In this document: positions 15,817-24,714 of the stretch, piece by piece
Numbering within the stretch: position 1 is the first letter of the stretch
Layout of the letters: each line of letters starts with the position of its first letter
Assembly (NCBI RefSeq): GCF_021699195.1
Contig: NZ_SSXE01000108.1
Span: 1-34,449, forward strand
Source of the DNA: Nonomuraea sp. MG754425
GTDB lineage: Bacteria; Actinomycetota; Actinomycetes; Streptosporangiales; Streptosporangiaceae
Direction: 5' to 3'
DNA: 34,449 bases
Position numbers and translations under genes: made by a program
The notes under the pieces: generated by a model
What the model was told of the DNA's origin: nothing
Seen by the model: the letters and a program-made list of their open reading frames with translations, nothing else
Database searches by the model: none

Positions 15817-18189
15817 CTAACTCTCAGCTCCTTTGTGCCTGCGGCTTACCTGAGTTCGCCCGTCCCTCTTTTCACCGTCGCCGTCCGCGCCACCATCGTC
15901 GCCGTCCGCGTCGGCCGCCCAGAAATCAGCCGCCCCGGGCTGTGGACGCTCCCAGAACCCACTGTCCTCCATCGATCTCGGTGCCGGCGGCAGATAGTCA
16001 TCCCAGCGTTCCTCCAGCCGTATGGCGGGAGCGGCCGTCGGAGCGGCAGTCTCGGGAACGTCCGTGACAGCGGAACTCGGCAGCGCGATATGCACCGGCC
16101 CCTGGTGTGTTCCTGGCCCTTCCTGCTGTCCCGGGACGCCACCCGCGTCGCCCGGTTCGGCGACGGAGCCCCACTCCGCATCCAGCCGCTGCGTACCGAG
16201 CGATCCCTCACCCCGCACCCACCGGCCCAGCTCACCGGACGACGCACTCATCTCGGACCCGGCCGGCGTTTGCCCCGAAGCCCCGAACGACACGCCTCTC
16301 CCTGGACCCGGCTGCCGCCCCGGACTCGCAGGACGCGCACTCCAAGTCGCCTCAGAAGACCCCTGTGCCGGTACATCGAACGACAGGGCGACCTCCGGAT
16401 CGGGCTCCGGCCCCAGCCGCATGGATGGCGCACCTGCCGCTGAACCCGGCCGATGTCCACGACCATCGCCAACCGGCGACCCGGTCCCCTCATCCGCCGA
16501 CCACAGCCCCGAAGACCGCAGCGACAGATCCTCCTCTGATCCCGGCGACCAGTCTCTCTCCAGGCTCGGTGGCCGGTGCCCCTGACCGCCCGGCTGTGCG
16601 TCCATCCCGGCACCGAGTTGCCGCTCACGGCCATCGATCTGCGAGGAAGATCCTCGATCCGGCCGCCGGTTCCGGGTGTCGGCCGGCGACGAGTCCGGTT
16701 CCCCGCCCAGACGCTGATCCCGAGTGCCGGGTAACCGCTCGGAGTCCGTCCCAGGCCGTTCGGGGACCCGTGTCTTGGCAACGGCGAGGATGATGGCGGG
16801 CCGGCGCGAGGATGTCGCCGGCGCATGGGCAGGACGCGTGGTGCCGCCATCCACCGGCTGACTCTGCACACCCCCGCCACCGTGCGGATCGGCAACCTGG
16901 GTCCCTCCTCCGGCGGCGGCAGCAATGCCGCCTGAGGCAGGGGGACCAGAGCCGCCCGCGCTGCCCGTGGCGAGGGCACGCCTTCGGGCCCAGGCGCCGG
17001 CGTGGGCGCCGAGCAGCAGCAGGAGGATTCCTCCCGCGACGTAAAGGCCGTACTGACCGATGTTCCCGATCGGTGACTCGTTCGACTGGGCCTTCACCCC
17101 GTCGCTCTGCACGGGAGCTGTGTCCCCGCCGTCGCCCGAATCGGCCGGGGCCAGTACGTCGTCCTTGTCCTTCTTGTCGGTGGTCGACTGCTCGTCGGCG
17201 GCGGGGATCGGCAGGTTGCCGCTCGGATCAGTGTCGGGTATGTCGGGCAGCTTCGTGGTCGCCGGCTTGCGCGTGGTCGGCTTGCTCGAAGGTGCGGTCT
17301 GCTTCTTCGCAGGCAGTGTCGGCAACGCCTCGACGCCCTTGGTGTCGTTCGGTGTCCGCGCGCTGTCGGACGCCTTGTTCTTCGTCGGCTGGGCCGTGGG
17401 CACCGCGGGGAAGGCGACGTACGCGGCCGGCGAATCGCCTGACGCGATCGAACCCCCGTCACCGTCTCCTCTGAACGCCTTGACCGTGAACCCCACCCGC
17501 TGGCCGGCCGCCTTCGACGGGACGGCGAGCACCGCCTTGCACGAAGACCCCGCACAAGCGCCGTCGGCCGGCAACCGTCCGACCACTCCGGACTGCGTGT
17601 TGGAGACCTCATACGACTGCAGGTCGGACTCGGATCCCTTGCTCCAGGTCACGAGCACCTTGTCGGTGCCTTGCCGGCGCGCGTCCACGCTGCCCGGTGC
17701 CGTGGCCGGGCGGCGCAACCTGAACGAGACGCTCGCGTACCTCGTCCCGGTGATCTCGCCCTTGAGGGTCACGGTGAAGGTCCCGTTGGGGACGTCGTCG
17801 GCGTCGAAGGTGCCGGACAGGGTCTGGTTCGCCCCGCCCGAGGCGACCTGCCGGCTGGGGGTGGAGGGTCCGTCGACGTACAGCCCCATTCTCAACTGCA
17901 TGAGCCCCGTACGCGCGGAGACCGTCACGGACGAGTTCGAGATCACCTCACCGTCGGAGGGCGACGTGATCTGCCCCGAAGAGTCGGCCCGCTTCTCGAG
18001 CATCACGCGAGCTGCGGATTCGTCCTTCAGAAAAGCTTCACCCGACGATCCGGCAGCCCGCCAGGACGCATTGCCCAGGCCGGAGGAGTCTGTCTGCCCT
18101 GTCGTCACGGCCGCCTGGGCGGAACCGCCGAGCACGATGGATCCGGCCACGATCATCCCTGCGGCAACGACTCTGCCGACTACCGTCAC
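15817..18189 (-). CDS. Large single-pass membrane protein with extracellular FnIII-like domain and long disordered tail
   Basis: The 790-residue protein starts with a signal peptide (VVAAGMIVAGSIVLGGSAQA). An extracellular part has a bacterial Ig/PKD-like region (SPSDGEVISNSSVTVSA) and an FnIII-like domain at about 160-255 (APGSVDARR...LVTWSKG...YEVSN), with one cysteine pair. A Thr/Lys/Pro linker follows. A membrane segment lies near 384-406 (YGLYVAGGILLLLLGAHAGAWARRR), with positive charges placing the remaining 380 residues inside. That tail is low-complexity but ends in W-rich motifs (RWDDYLPP, DSGFWERP). GTG 18189 is preferred over ATG 18204 because GGAGGGAA lies five bases upstream of it. 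It sits between the helicase and the Tad genes. Function is unknown; it could anchor the pilus machine. Confidence 0.85.
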   Translation of the reverse strand: MTVVGRVVAAGMIVAGSIVLGGSAQAAVTTGQTDSSGLGNASWRAAGSSGEAFLKDESAARVMLEKRADSSGQITSPSDGEVISNSSVTVSARTGLMQLRMGLYVDGPSTPSRQVASGGANQTLSGTFDADDVPNGTFTVTLKGEITGTRYASVSFRLRRPATAPGSVDARRQGTDKVLVTWSKGSESDLQSYEVSNTQSGVVGRLPADGACAGSSCKAVLAVPSKAAGQRVGFTVKAFRGDGDGGSIASGDSPAAYVAFPAVPTAQPTKNKASDSARTPNDTKGVEALPTLPAKKQTAPSSKPTTRKPATTKLPDIPDTDPSGNLPIPAADEQSTTDKKDKDDVLAPADSGDGGDTAPVQSDGVKAQSNESPIGNIGQYGLYVAGGILLLLLGAHAGAWARRRALATGSAGGSGPPASGGIAAAAGGGTQVADPHGGGGVQSQPVDGGTTRPAHAPATSSRRPAIILAVAKTRVPERPGTDSERLPGTRDQRLGGEPDSSPADTRNRRPDRGSSSQIDGRERQLGAGMDAQPGGQGHRPPSLERDWSPGSEEDLSLRSSGLWSADEGTGSPVGDGRGHRPGSAAGAPSMRLGPEPDPEVALSFDVPAQGSSEATWSARPASPGRQPGPGRGVSFGASGQTPAGSEMSASSGELGRWVRGEGSLGTQRLDAEWGSVAEPGDAGGVPGQQEGPGTHQGPVHIALPSSAVTDVPETAAPTAAPAIRLEERWDDYLPPAPRSMEDSGFWERPQPGAADFWAADADGDDGGADGDGEKRDGRTQVSRRHKGAES

Positions 18190-18681
18190 GACGCTTCCCT
18201 CCATCGAGAGCCTCGCGCCGCCTGAGCACCCACCGGGGCGTTCACGCGACGACCGGAAGTGCGGTCCGCCTGGCCGATACGGTCACCGACCGTCCCCGGA
18301 CCCGCACCTTAGCGACTGCGCTCCTGCTCTCCCAGGCTCCTTGACGCATACGGCATGGACCGAGGGTAAGCGGAACCTTACGGGAGACATTCAGCTCTTG
18401 GACACCATGTCTAAGAAGTCGTGACTTGATTGCGACATTGCCTCTCTGACCACTACCACCCCACCCTCCCAAGGCGCAGGTCGGACGGAGTGCCCAACCG
18501 CAGTTTCGCTCGGCGCGGACCGCGGCCGGGCGCGATCACCGCATCGGCACGGCATGGCAGGCAGTGCTCCCATGGATCCGCGCCCCGCTGCCCATGACGC
18601 GGAACGGTGCCCTGCCGCAGAGCTCACTGCACGCGAACGGCCAAGTATCTGCCGGGCCACGAACGCCGCCGAGTCACTTGA
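18190..18681. other. Upstream region of the FnIII membrane protein gene
   Basis: About 490 bases without a gene separate the TadE/G-like stop from the FnIII protein start. Three short inverted repeats cluster at 18366-18427: GTAAG-N6-CTTAC, GACA-N3-TGTC and AAGTC-N2-GACTT. They could be operator or promoter elements for the minus-strand gene. No clear -35/-10 pair was identified. Confidence 0.4.
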
Positions 18682-19164
18682 TCATCGCTTGGAATGTTGT
18701 CCGTTCGCAGGCCCGGCGCGTGATCTGCCCGCTACGGACCGGGTGCCTAACAAGGGCAGCGAGATCGGCAATGCGGTCCAGATGTCGGCGACATCGTCGG
18801 TGATCTCGCACTTCGTGAGTTCGACGCCATTACTCGTGGCCAACTCGGCCGCCCTGGCGCAAGCTCCCTCTGGGTCGATCAGCGCCAGCCTGGCCGCTGC
18901 CAGGGCGCTGAGGTCGGCGGCACTGTCGGCCCGGTGGCGCGCCACGCGTACGGAACCCACCGTGGCAAGCGCCAGGGCGATCGCCATCAGCAGGCCCATG
19001 AGCGCCACCCCCCAGAGGGTGGCCGAGCCGCGGTCTTTGAGGTTGATGGCCGTCTCCTTGGCGCTTGTTCGGGTTGGCGTTCGTTGGCCCGGGTGGGTGC
19101 GGCAGGGGCGTCGCTGCGGCGAGGCGTCATTGTTCGGTGTCTGCGGTGGCCGTGGCCGACACAC
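18682..19164 (-). CDS. TadE/TadG-like membrane protein, helicase/secretion-neighbourhood type
   Basis: The core of the product is DRGSATLWG, a single N-terminal membrane helix (VALMGLLMAIALALATVG) and a RVARHRADSAADLSALAAARLAL segment. This is typical of actinobacterial TadE/G-like pseudopilins encoded beside DECH helicases. It would sit in the envelope with most of the protein outside. The start is uncertain. GTG 19164 (160 residues) has no ribosome-binding site and overlaps tadE by 38 bases. No ATG, GTG or TTG occurs between it and the conserved core. Yet AAGGAG lies six bases before an ATC codon at 19047, just ahead of the core; starting there would give 121 residues. It is the last gene of the pilin group. 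Confidence 0.8.
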   Translation of the reverse strand: MCRPRPPQTPNNDASPQRRPCRTHPGQRTPTRTSAKETAINLKDRGSATLWGVALMGLLMAIALALATVGSVRVARHRADSAADLSALAAARLALIDPEGACARAAELATSNGVELTKCEITDDVADIWTALPISLPLLGTRSVAGRSRAGPANGQHSKR

Positions 19165-19507
19165 CGACCGCAGGCAGTGATTCGCCCCAGGACGGGCGTA
19201 CTTCCACTGAGATCTTCACTGTCGTGAGTTCGGGGTCGCGGGTTATCGACACTTGCGCGTCTGGGCGGGTGGCTGCTTGGGCGAAATCTCGTACCTGCTC
19301 CACCGGCTCGCCTCTCGCGGCGGCTCGGGCTGCCGCGCGGGCGGCGTCCACGCATTCGAGCTGGACGCCGACAGCTTGGATGGCCCACAGGGCCGCTGCC
19401 AGTACGACCATGAGTGCGGGCAGCATCGCGGCGGTCTCGGCCGTGACCGAGCCTCGCGATGCCGACCGCGCGGTGCTCGTGGAGGTCCGCACGCGGCAGG
19501 GCGTCAT
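19127..19507 (-). CDS. tadE: TadE-like minor pseudopilin
   Basis: The 126-residue protein has the TadE signature RGSVTAETAAMLPALMVVLAAALWAIQAVGVQLECVDAARAAARAAARGE split by one hydrophobic helix, so it is anchored in the membrane with its bulk outside. The processing-like motif RGS-VTAE includes the conserved glutamate. It would be a minor component of a Flp/Tad pilus. The ATG at 19507 overlaps the pilin stop as ATGA, which fixes the start and indicates translational coupling. Confidence 0.87.
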   Translation of the reverse strand: MTPCRVRTSTSTARSASRGSVTAETAAMLPALMVVLAAALWAIQAVGVQLECVDAARAAARAAARGEPVEQVRDFAQAATRPDAQVSITRDPELTTVKISVEVRPSWGESLPAVGVSATATADTEQ

Positions 19508-19998
19508 TTCACTGTGGTTTTGAGCGCTCGGTCGATGAGTGAGGTGAGCATTTCCTGTACTTCGGAGCTGCTCACGACCTTGAAGAGCAGCGCGGCGAAG
19601 GCGCAGGCCGCGATGGTTCCGACGGCGTATTCGGCGGTGGACATGCCGCGCTCTGGATGGGTGGCCGCGTAGTGAAGCCACTTGTTCATTCGTGGGCGAG
19701 GAGCGGTGATGCGGTGCCGGGCGCGTTGGGTGCTGGTTGAGGTGGTCGTCAGGGATTGGCTCGGGGTGGCTGGGGCGGTGATGAGTTCTGGTTGGGGCTC
19801 GCCGTCGGGAGTGGTGAAGATCCGCTTGAGGGGGATGTGGGCAGGGCTGCCGACATCTGGAAAAGTCCGCTTGGTGAGGCTCGCCGCCGCTGTGGTGGCT
19901 GTGGGTTGGGGCGCGTGAATGGGCTCCGGTGGGGTCTTCGGGCTGGTTGGCGCTGGGGTCGCTGCGGCGTCGTCTGGCGTGGTGGCGGGGCTGTGCAT
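19504..19998 (-). CDS. Flp-type pilin (DUF4244-like) with long N-terminal extension
   Basis: The last 61 residues (MNKWLHYAATHPERG, then MSTAEYAVGT and a hydrophobic helix) are a Flp-like pilin. They carry the Tad prepilin cleavage pattern G/XXXXEY. The frame continues upstream for about 103 residues rich in Pro, Thr and Ala. The only good ribosome-binding site (GGAGG, four bases spacing) lies before ATG 19998, while ATG 19689 has none. Third positions of the extension are GC-rich like real coding DNA. The 164-residue form is therefore preferred, though the 61-residue form (19504-19689) matches usual pilins better. It is coupled to tadE by an ATGA overlap. Prepilin peptidase is not encoded in the window. 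Confidence 0.75.
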   Translation of the reverse strand: MHSPATTPDDAAATPAPTSPKTPPEPIHAPQPTATTAAASLTKRTFPDVGSPAHIPLKRIFTTPDGEPQPELITAPATPSQSLTTTSTSTQRARHRITAPRPRMNKWLHYAATHPERGMSTAEYAVGTIAACAFAALLFKVVSSSEVQEMLTSLIDRALKTTVK

Positions 19999-20079
19999 CT
20001 TGCCTCCAGAGGGTGGGAGCCGGGGTCTTGACCGGCGGGGAGTTCAAAGGATGGCGGTCGGGGCCAGGGGAACTGCGAG

Positions 20080-20098
20080 CCGAACGTCGTTCTGTGGA
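20080..20098 (-). promoter_or_regulatory. Shared leader motif, pilin copy
   Basis: CCGAACGTCGTTCTGTGGA on the plus strand lies about 82 bases upstream of the pilin start. It matches the copy upstream of cpaE (24822-24840) at 17 of 19 bases in the same orientation. It contains the perfect palindrome GAACGTCGTTC minus one base of symmetry, so it may be a regulator site. Confidence 0.4.
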
Positions 20099-20270
20099 AA
20101 AAGCCGGCTGCCGCGGCCAGGTCTTGTGGACAAGGGTCTGGGTGCGGTGGACATGACGGCCCCACAGGTTGGGATGGCGGTGAGATCGCTTCTTCGGTGG
20201 TTCGAAGGAACTCGTGCGGGTTCACGGGCCTCGTGTGAGTCGAGATCAGTTGAGGTTGGGTGGCAGGGGT

Positions 20271-21083
20271 TCACGGGAGGACGATGGATGAGGCGAGGCC
20301 GGCCACGACCGGGATGATGCCGAGCAGGACGAACGCCGGGAGGAAGCACAGGCCCAAGGGGGCGACCGCCTTCACGCCGACGCTTCTCGCCGCAGCGACC
20401 GAAGCGGCTCTGGACGCCTCTCGGGCGTCGTCCGCCAGGCGGGTCAGGACGTCGGCAACGGGAGCGCCGCTTTGAACTGCCCGGCTCATGGCTCGTGACA
20501 GCGGGCCCATGGCGGGATCCTTGGCGAGGGACGCCCAGGTTGGTTCAGGGTCTGCGCCCAGACGTAGCTGAATGCTCACCCAGGTCAGGCGTTCGCCCAG
20601 AGGCCCGCCTATCGCGGTGGCGGCTGTCTCGGTGGCGGCGCTCACCGGGCGTCCCGCGCGGAGGCAGGCGGTCATCAGGTCGGCGGCGAAAGGGAGGTCG
20701 GCGGCTATGCGGCGGCGATCGCGCTGGGACTGCTGGGGCTCCTTCCTGTGGAGGAACAGGGCTGTCGCGGGGGTGATCAGGACGCCCGCGATGATTCCGG
20801 TTGTGCCGCCGAGCAGGAGCGCGGCGATCAGGCCGACGCAGGTGGCGGTGAGGGTCGTTCTTCGCGTGGGGCGGTTGGGGTGAGGCGGCTCGCGGGTCTG
20901 CGGGGTGGCGCTGCGGAGGGCTTCATCAGGGGGTCGGCCCTGGTGGCTGTTGGGAGAGGCCGGAGAGGGAGTGGACGCGTCGTCGGGTGCGCGCAGCCAG
21001 GCCAGGCGTTCTGGGGCTGTGCGTGGTGAGAGCCACAACCAGGCGGACATTCCGGCGCAGAAGGTTGAGAGGAGGTGGAGCAT
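20271..21083 (-). CDS. tadC: TadC-like pilus assembly inner-membrane protein (T2SSF domain)
   Basis: The 270-residue protein has a short N-terminal hydrophobic segment (LLSTFCAGMSAWLWLS) and a central membrane pair (LTATCVGLIAALLLGGTTGIIAGVL). A cytoplasmic type II secretion F domain follows (ADLPFAADLMTACLRAGRPV...GPLGERL...AVQSGAPVADVLTRLADD). C-terminal membrane helices (LGLCFLPAFVLLGIIPVVAG) end it. It forms the platform for the pilus ATPase. ATG 21083 is chosen because the sequence there mirrors the TadB N terminus. The frame stays open to GTG 21263, and no clear ribosome-binding site decides between them. Confidence 0.82.
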   Translation of the reverse strand: MLHLLSTFCAGMSAWLWLSPRTAPERLAWLRAPDDASTPSPASPNSHQGRPPDEALRSATPQTREPPHPNRPTRRTTLTATCVGLIAALLLGGTTGIIAGVLITPATALFLHRKEPQQSQRDRRRIAADLPFAADLMTACLRAGRPVSAATETAATAIGGPLGERLTWVSIQLRLGADPEPTWASLAKDPAMGPLSRAMSRAVQSGAPVADVLTRLADDAREASRAASVAAARSVGVKAVAPLGLCFLPAFVLLGIIPVVAGLASSIVLP

Positions 21084-21300
21084 CGGCGGGTCCGATCGGG
21101 TGGGTTCGGGGCGTTCCGCGTGTTGCGGCCCAGGGCTTTTGTGCGGAGTCGGTTCAACGCGGCCTGAGTCAGGCGCAGGGCAGATCGGTGGGTCGGCGAA
21201 CGGGTCGTGAGTGCTGTGGGAGGTTCGTCCACCCGATGTGGACGTGATTCGGGTTGTGGGCACGGCCCTGGAGCACCGAAAGGTTCAAACGGCCGGAGGG

Positions 21301-22026
21301 TCAGCTTTGGGCTTGAGTGGCCATGCGACTGGTCCACCACAGGCCGCAGACGTCCAGGGCGACGCCGGCTGTCAGGCACATGAGGCCGGGCAGGCTGCCG
21401 AACAGGAAGGCCAGCGGGTTCATGTTCAGGGCCGCGGCCATGAGGATGCCGAGGACCGGAAGCACCGCGAGCATTCTGGCGGTGGTGCGAGGTCCTGCCA
21501 GTTGGGCCGCGACGTCCTGGCGATGGGCTTGGGCGGCTCGTAACGTGTGCGCCACCCGGTCGATCAGGGACGCCAGCCCCGCGCCCACGGTGGTGCTCAC
21601 CTCCCAGCATGCCGCCAGCCGGCGTAGGCCCTCGCCTCCTTCTTGCGGAGCTGACGCGGTCAGGGCTGCCGAGACGTCACCGCCGTCCCTCGCTGCGGCG
21701 ATGACCGGGCGCAGGAGGTCAGGGTCGGGGAAGTCCACGGCTGCCATGGCTCTGGTCAGTGATTCCCCCGGCGTGTGGCCTGCGGAGAGTTCCGCTGCGA
21801 GTGCCTGGCACAACTCGATGGACGCCCGTCGCCACGCGTCGGCGCGGCGGGCGGGGGTGGAAGTGGCGGCGGTGGGTCGCGTGAGCAGGTGGAGCAGGGC
21901 TTTCCAGCGGGGGTCGGCGGCGGTCGGGGCCAGCAGTTTGGCCAGGCGGGTCGTGGCCGTGTTGGGGCCTGTCCACAGCCAGACGGCGCAGGCTGTGGAC
22001 AACGCGGCGATGAGGGCGCTGGTCAT
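21301..22026 (-). CDS. tadB: TadB-like pilus assembly inner-membrane protein (T2SSF domain)
   Basis: The 241-residue protein begins with a hydrophobic helix (MTSALIAALSTACAVWLW). A T2SSF domain follows (ELCQALAAELSAGHTPGESLTRAMA...AARDGGDVSAAL...VGAGLASLIDRVA). Two C-terminal membrane helices (LAVLPVLGILMAAAL, LPGLMCLTAGVALDV) end it. It would pair with TadC as the membrane platform of the pilus machine. The start has AAGGA six bases upstream. It follows tadA by 88 bases on the same strand. Confidence 0.88.
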   Translation of the reverse strand: MTSALIAALSTACAVWLWTGPNTATTRLAKLLAPTAADPRWKALLHLLTRPTAATSTPARRADAWRRASIELCQALAAELSAGHTPGESLTRAMAAVDFPDPDLLRPVIAAARDGGDVSAALTASAPQEGGEGLRRLAACWEVSTTVGAGLASLIDRVAHTLRAAQAHRQDVAAQLAGPRTTARMLAVLPVLGILMAAALNMNPLAFLFGSLPGLMCLTAGVALDVCGLWWTSRMATQAQS

Positions 22027-22114
22027 CGGGATCCTTCGTCACGGGTTGCTCCGGTCGTCGAGTGGTGAGGGCCGGCCGTGCCTGTCGGAGCGGCTGAGGG
22101 GCAGTCGGTGGTTC

Positions 22115-23677
22115 TTACGGGCAGGCGCGCCTGGCCAGGGCGTCGTAGCCCGGTCCTGCGTGGATTCGGCCCTGGGCGTCGAAGGTGAGAGCGGGGACCG
22201 ACTCGACATAGCCGGACGGCGTTCTGGAGAGCAGACAGATCTCGGCTATGCGTCGCCGGCCATCGGAGCGGCCCCGCGTCAGGTGGATGACCGCGTCGAG
22301 AGCCGCCGCCAGTTGGCTGTGGACGGCCTCCCTGGTCAGACCGGCCGCGCAGCCGAGGGCCTCCAGGCGTGGTGGCACGTCGGCCGCCGTGTTCGCGTGC
22401 AGGGTGCCGCAACCTCCCTCATGGCCCGTGTTGAGCGCGGCCAGGAGGTCGACCACTTCGGCTCCTCTGACCTCTCCGACCACGAGACGGTCAGGACGCA
22501 TTCTGAGCGCCTGCCGCACCAGGTCACGCAGGCCCACCCCGCCCGCGCCCTCCAGGTTGGCCGGACGGGTCTCCAGCCGGACCACGTGCGGGTGGAGAGG
22601 ACGAAGCTCGGCTGAGTCCTCGACCAGAAGGAGGCGGTCGCCCGGGTCCGCCAGCGAGAGGAGGGCCGACAGGAGCGTGGTCTTGCCGGTGCCCGTGCCG
22701 CCCGTGACGAGGAAGGCGAGCCTGGCGGTGACCATGGCGGTGAGCACCGGGACCGCGGACGGGACGATCGTGCCCGCGGAGACGAGGTCCTGCAGGGTGA
22801 AGGCGCGGCGAGGTGGCAGGCGCAGGGAGACGCAGGTGCCGCCGGACGCGATCGGCGGGAGCACCGCGTGCAGACGGACTCCGCCTGGCAGGCGGGCGTC
22901 CACATAGGGCGAGGCGTCGTCGAGACGTCTGCCTGCGGCGCTCGCGAGGCGTTGCGCGAGCCGGCGTACGGATCCGTCGTCCGAGAAGACGATCGGGGTG
23001 CGGTGCAGGCCGCTGCCGTCGTCGATCCATACCTCTCGTGGGCCGTTGACCAGGACGTCCGTCACGTCTGGGCGGGCGAGGAGGGGCTCCAGCGGGCCCG
23101 CGCCTATCAGGTCGGCGCAGAGGGCTCTGGCGACGGCGAGGATCTCCGCGTCGCCATATACGGACTTCTCGGCGCGTAGGGCCACTGCCACCTGGGCGGC
23201 GGTGGGTTCGACGCCCGTTCGCGCGAGGCGGACGCGTACGGCCTCCACGAGTTCCGGGGAGACGGTGGGGGTCGGGGAGGGCTGACGGTGGAGGTGGGTT
23301 TCCTCGGAGTGGTCGCGGGACGGTCGGGCCGGTTGGGCGTTTCCGAGGTGCGAGGGCGGCTCAGTGCTGTGCGCTCTGGCCGGGTTCGGTCCGGTGGGAC
23401 CCGTTCCGGCGGTGTGGGCTCCGGCAGGGAGCGGGTGGGAGGGCTGGAGATGGGTCTTCTGGGTTTGAGCATGTTGCCGGCCGGCTTCGATGTACGGCTC
23501 CCAGGGGTGCCGCTGTGGCTGGTCATACGTCATCTGAGGGCCTGGATGGTGAGGTGTGTTTCCAGGTTGTGGCGGTTGGTGCGGAGTGGCTCGGAGGCGG
23601 GCCGCTTGTTGGGTCGCCCGGGTGCCGGGGTGAGGGTTCGCGGCTGACGGCGTGCCGCCGGAGCTGGGGATCGTCAT
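22115..23677 (-). CDS. tadA: Tad pilus secretion ATPase (CpaF/TadA)
   Basis: The 520-residue protein is a type II/IV secretion ATPase that would power assembly of the Flp pilus. The catalytic part starts near residue 140. Walker A GGTGTGKTT lies at about 326-334, an EDSAEL acidic box near 353, Walker B-like RLVVGEVRG near 397-405 and a His-box HEGGCGTLHAN after it. About 140 N-terminal residues are rich in Pro, His, Gln and Thr and look disordered. ATG 23677 overlaps the cpaE stop as ATGA; the frame is open a little further but not used. It matches the helicase/secretion-neighbourhood ATPase family as I remember it. Confidence 0.93.
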   Translation of the reverse strand: MTIPSSGGTPSAANPHPGTRATQQAARLRATPHQPPQPGNTPHHPGPQMTYDQPQRHPWEPYIEAGRQHAQTQKTHLQPSHPLPAGAHTAGTGPTGPNPARAHSTEPPSHLGNAQPARPSRDHSEETHLHRQPSPTPTVSPELVEAVRVRLARTGVEPTAAQVAVALRAEKSVYGDAEILAVARALCADLIGAGPLEPLLARPDVTDVLVNGPREVWIDDGSGLHRTPIVFSDDGSVRRLAQRLASAAGRRLDDASPYVDARLPGGVRLHAVLPPIASGGTCVSLRLPPRRAFTLQDLVSAGTIVPSAVPVLTAMVTARLAFLVTGGTGTGKTTLLSALLSLADPGDRLLLVEDSAELRPLHPHVVRLETRPANLEGAGGVGLRDLVRQALRMRPDRLVVGEVRGAEVVDLLAALNTGHEGGCGTLHANTAADVPPRLEALGCAAGLTREAVHSQLAAALDAVIHLTRGRSDGRRRIAEICLLSRTPSGYVESVPALTFDAQGRIHAGPGYDALARRACP

Positions 23678-24714
23678 GCCGGGAGGAGGTCTCGGAGGAG
23701 GGAGGTGCACATGGTGCCCAACACGGTGCGGGGGCCGAGTCGTGGCAGCTCACCTCGGTTGAGGGTGGCGGTGAGCCGGGGGTGGTCGGGGAGGCTGCCG
23801 GCCGAGGGGATGCCGAGGGAGGTCATGGCCGTGTCGTCGTCCAGGATGCCGGGACGGAGGACGGCGCGGACGTCGGCCGTGTGATCGCGCAGCTCGGACA
23901 GGACCTGGACGGCCGAGAGAATGCCGCGGACGTCGGCCGTGGCCACCAGCAGGGTGGTCTTCGACCTGGTCAAGGCTTCTAGCGAGGATGGGTCGAGGTG
24001 TCTGGGGAGGTCGACGACCACCAGGTCGAAACCGCGACTGCCTGCTTCGAGGACCGAGCGCATGGCCTGCGGAGGGATCGGTGCGACCTCGCCTCTGTGG
24101 AAAGAGAGGACGGCCAGGTCTCCGAACGCCGGAAGGGCGGCTTGCAACGCGCTGGCGTTGATCCTGCCCTCCCTGGCCACCAGGTCGGCCCAGCGGGCAC
24201 CCGTCGTCTCCTCGTGGCCCAGCAGCGCGTCGATGCCTCCGCCCAGCGGGTCGGCGTCCACCAGCAAGGTGCGCAGGCGGTCGCTCGAGGCCCGCAGGGC
24301 GAGACAGGCGGCCAGGACGCTCGCGCCGGCTCCGCCTCGGCCGCCGATCACGCAGATCACCGGGCCGGAACGAGGGTCGGGGTCCATGGCGTCAGCGAGC
24401 CTGTCGACCAGGTGGCGCTCGTCGTTGGGGAGGGTGACGACGGATTGGGCGCCTACTGCCACGCATTTTCGCCAGGTGTCAGGGTCTTCGGTGTCTCCGG
24501 TGACGAGGAGGACCTGGTCGCGGGCCGGAGGTGAGGTGGTTGCCACGGCCTCTGCCTGGTCGGCGCCTATCGCGATCAGCGGGGCGAGATTCCAGAAGGG
24601 GCGGGCGTGGGCGGGGGTGTGGGCCACGTCGAGTTGTGCGCCTGCTGCGGCTGCTATGCGGACCAGATCGTCGAGCAGGGCGGGGTCCTCGGTGATGACC
24701 AAGGGACGGTGCAT
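23674..24714 (-). CDS. CpaE/Ssd-like MinD-family ATPase
   Basis: The 346-residue protein joins a receiver-like N-terminal domain to a MinD/ParA-like ATPase domain. Its P-loop reads GGRGGAGAS (about 124-132), lacking both lysines of the usual KGGxGKT deviant Walker motif, while LLVDADPLGGG and VVVDLPRHLD follow. The Mycobacterium homolog, Ssd (Rv3660c), is linked to septum regulation. In other bacteria CpaE localises Tad pili. The missing lysines suggest altered ATP use. ATG 24714 is preceded by GGGAGG with five bases spacing. It is the first gene of the cluster, coupled to tadA by ATGA, with the 6C RNA about 570 bases upstream. Confidence 0.9.
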   Translation of the reverse strand: MHRPLVITEDPALLDDLVRIAAAAGAQLDVAHTPAHARPFWNLAPLIAIGADQAEAVATTSPPARDQVLLVTGDTEDPDTWRKCVAVGAQSVVTLPNDERHLVDRLADAMDPDPRSGPVICVIGGRGGAGASVLAACLALRASSDRLRTLLVDADPLGGGIDALLGHEETTGARWADLVAREGRINASALQAALPAFGDLAVLSFHRGEVAPIPPQAMRSVLEAGSRGFDLVVVDLPRHLDPSSLEALTRSKTTLLVATADVRGILSAVQVLSELRDHTADVRAVLRPGILDDDTAMTSLGIPSAGSLPDHPRLTATLNRGELPRLGPRTVLGTMCTSLLRDLLPA

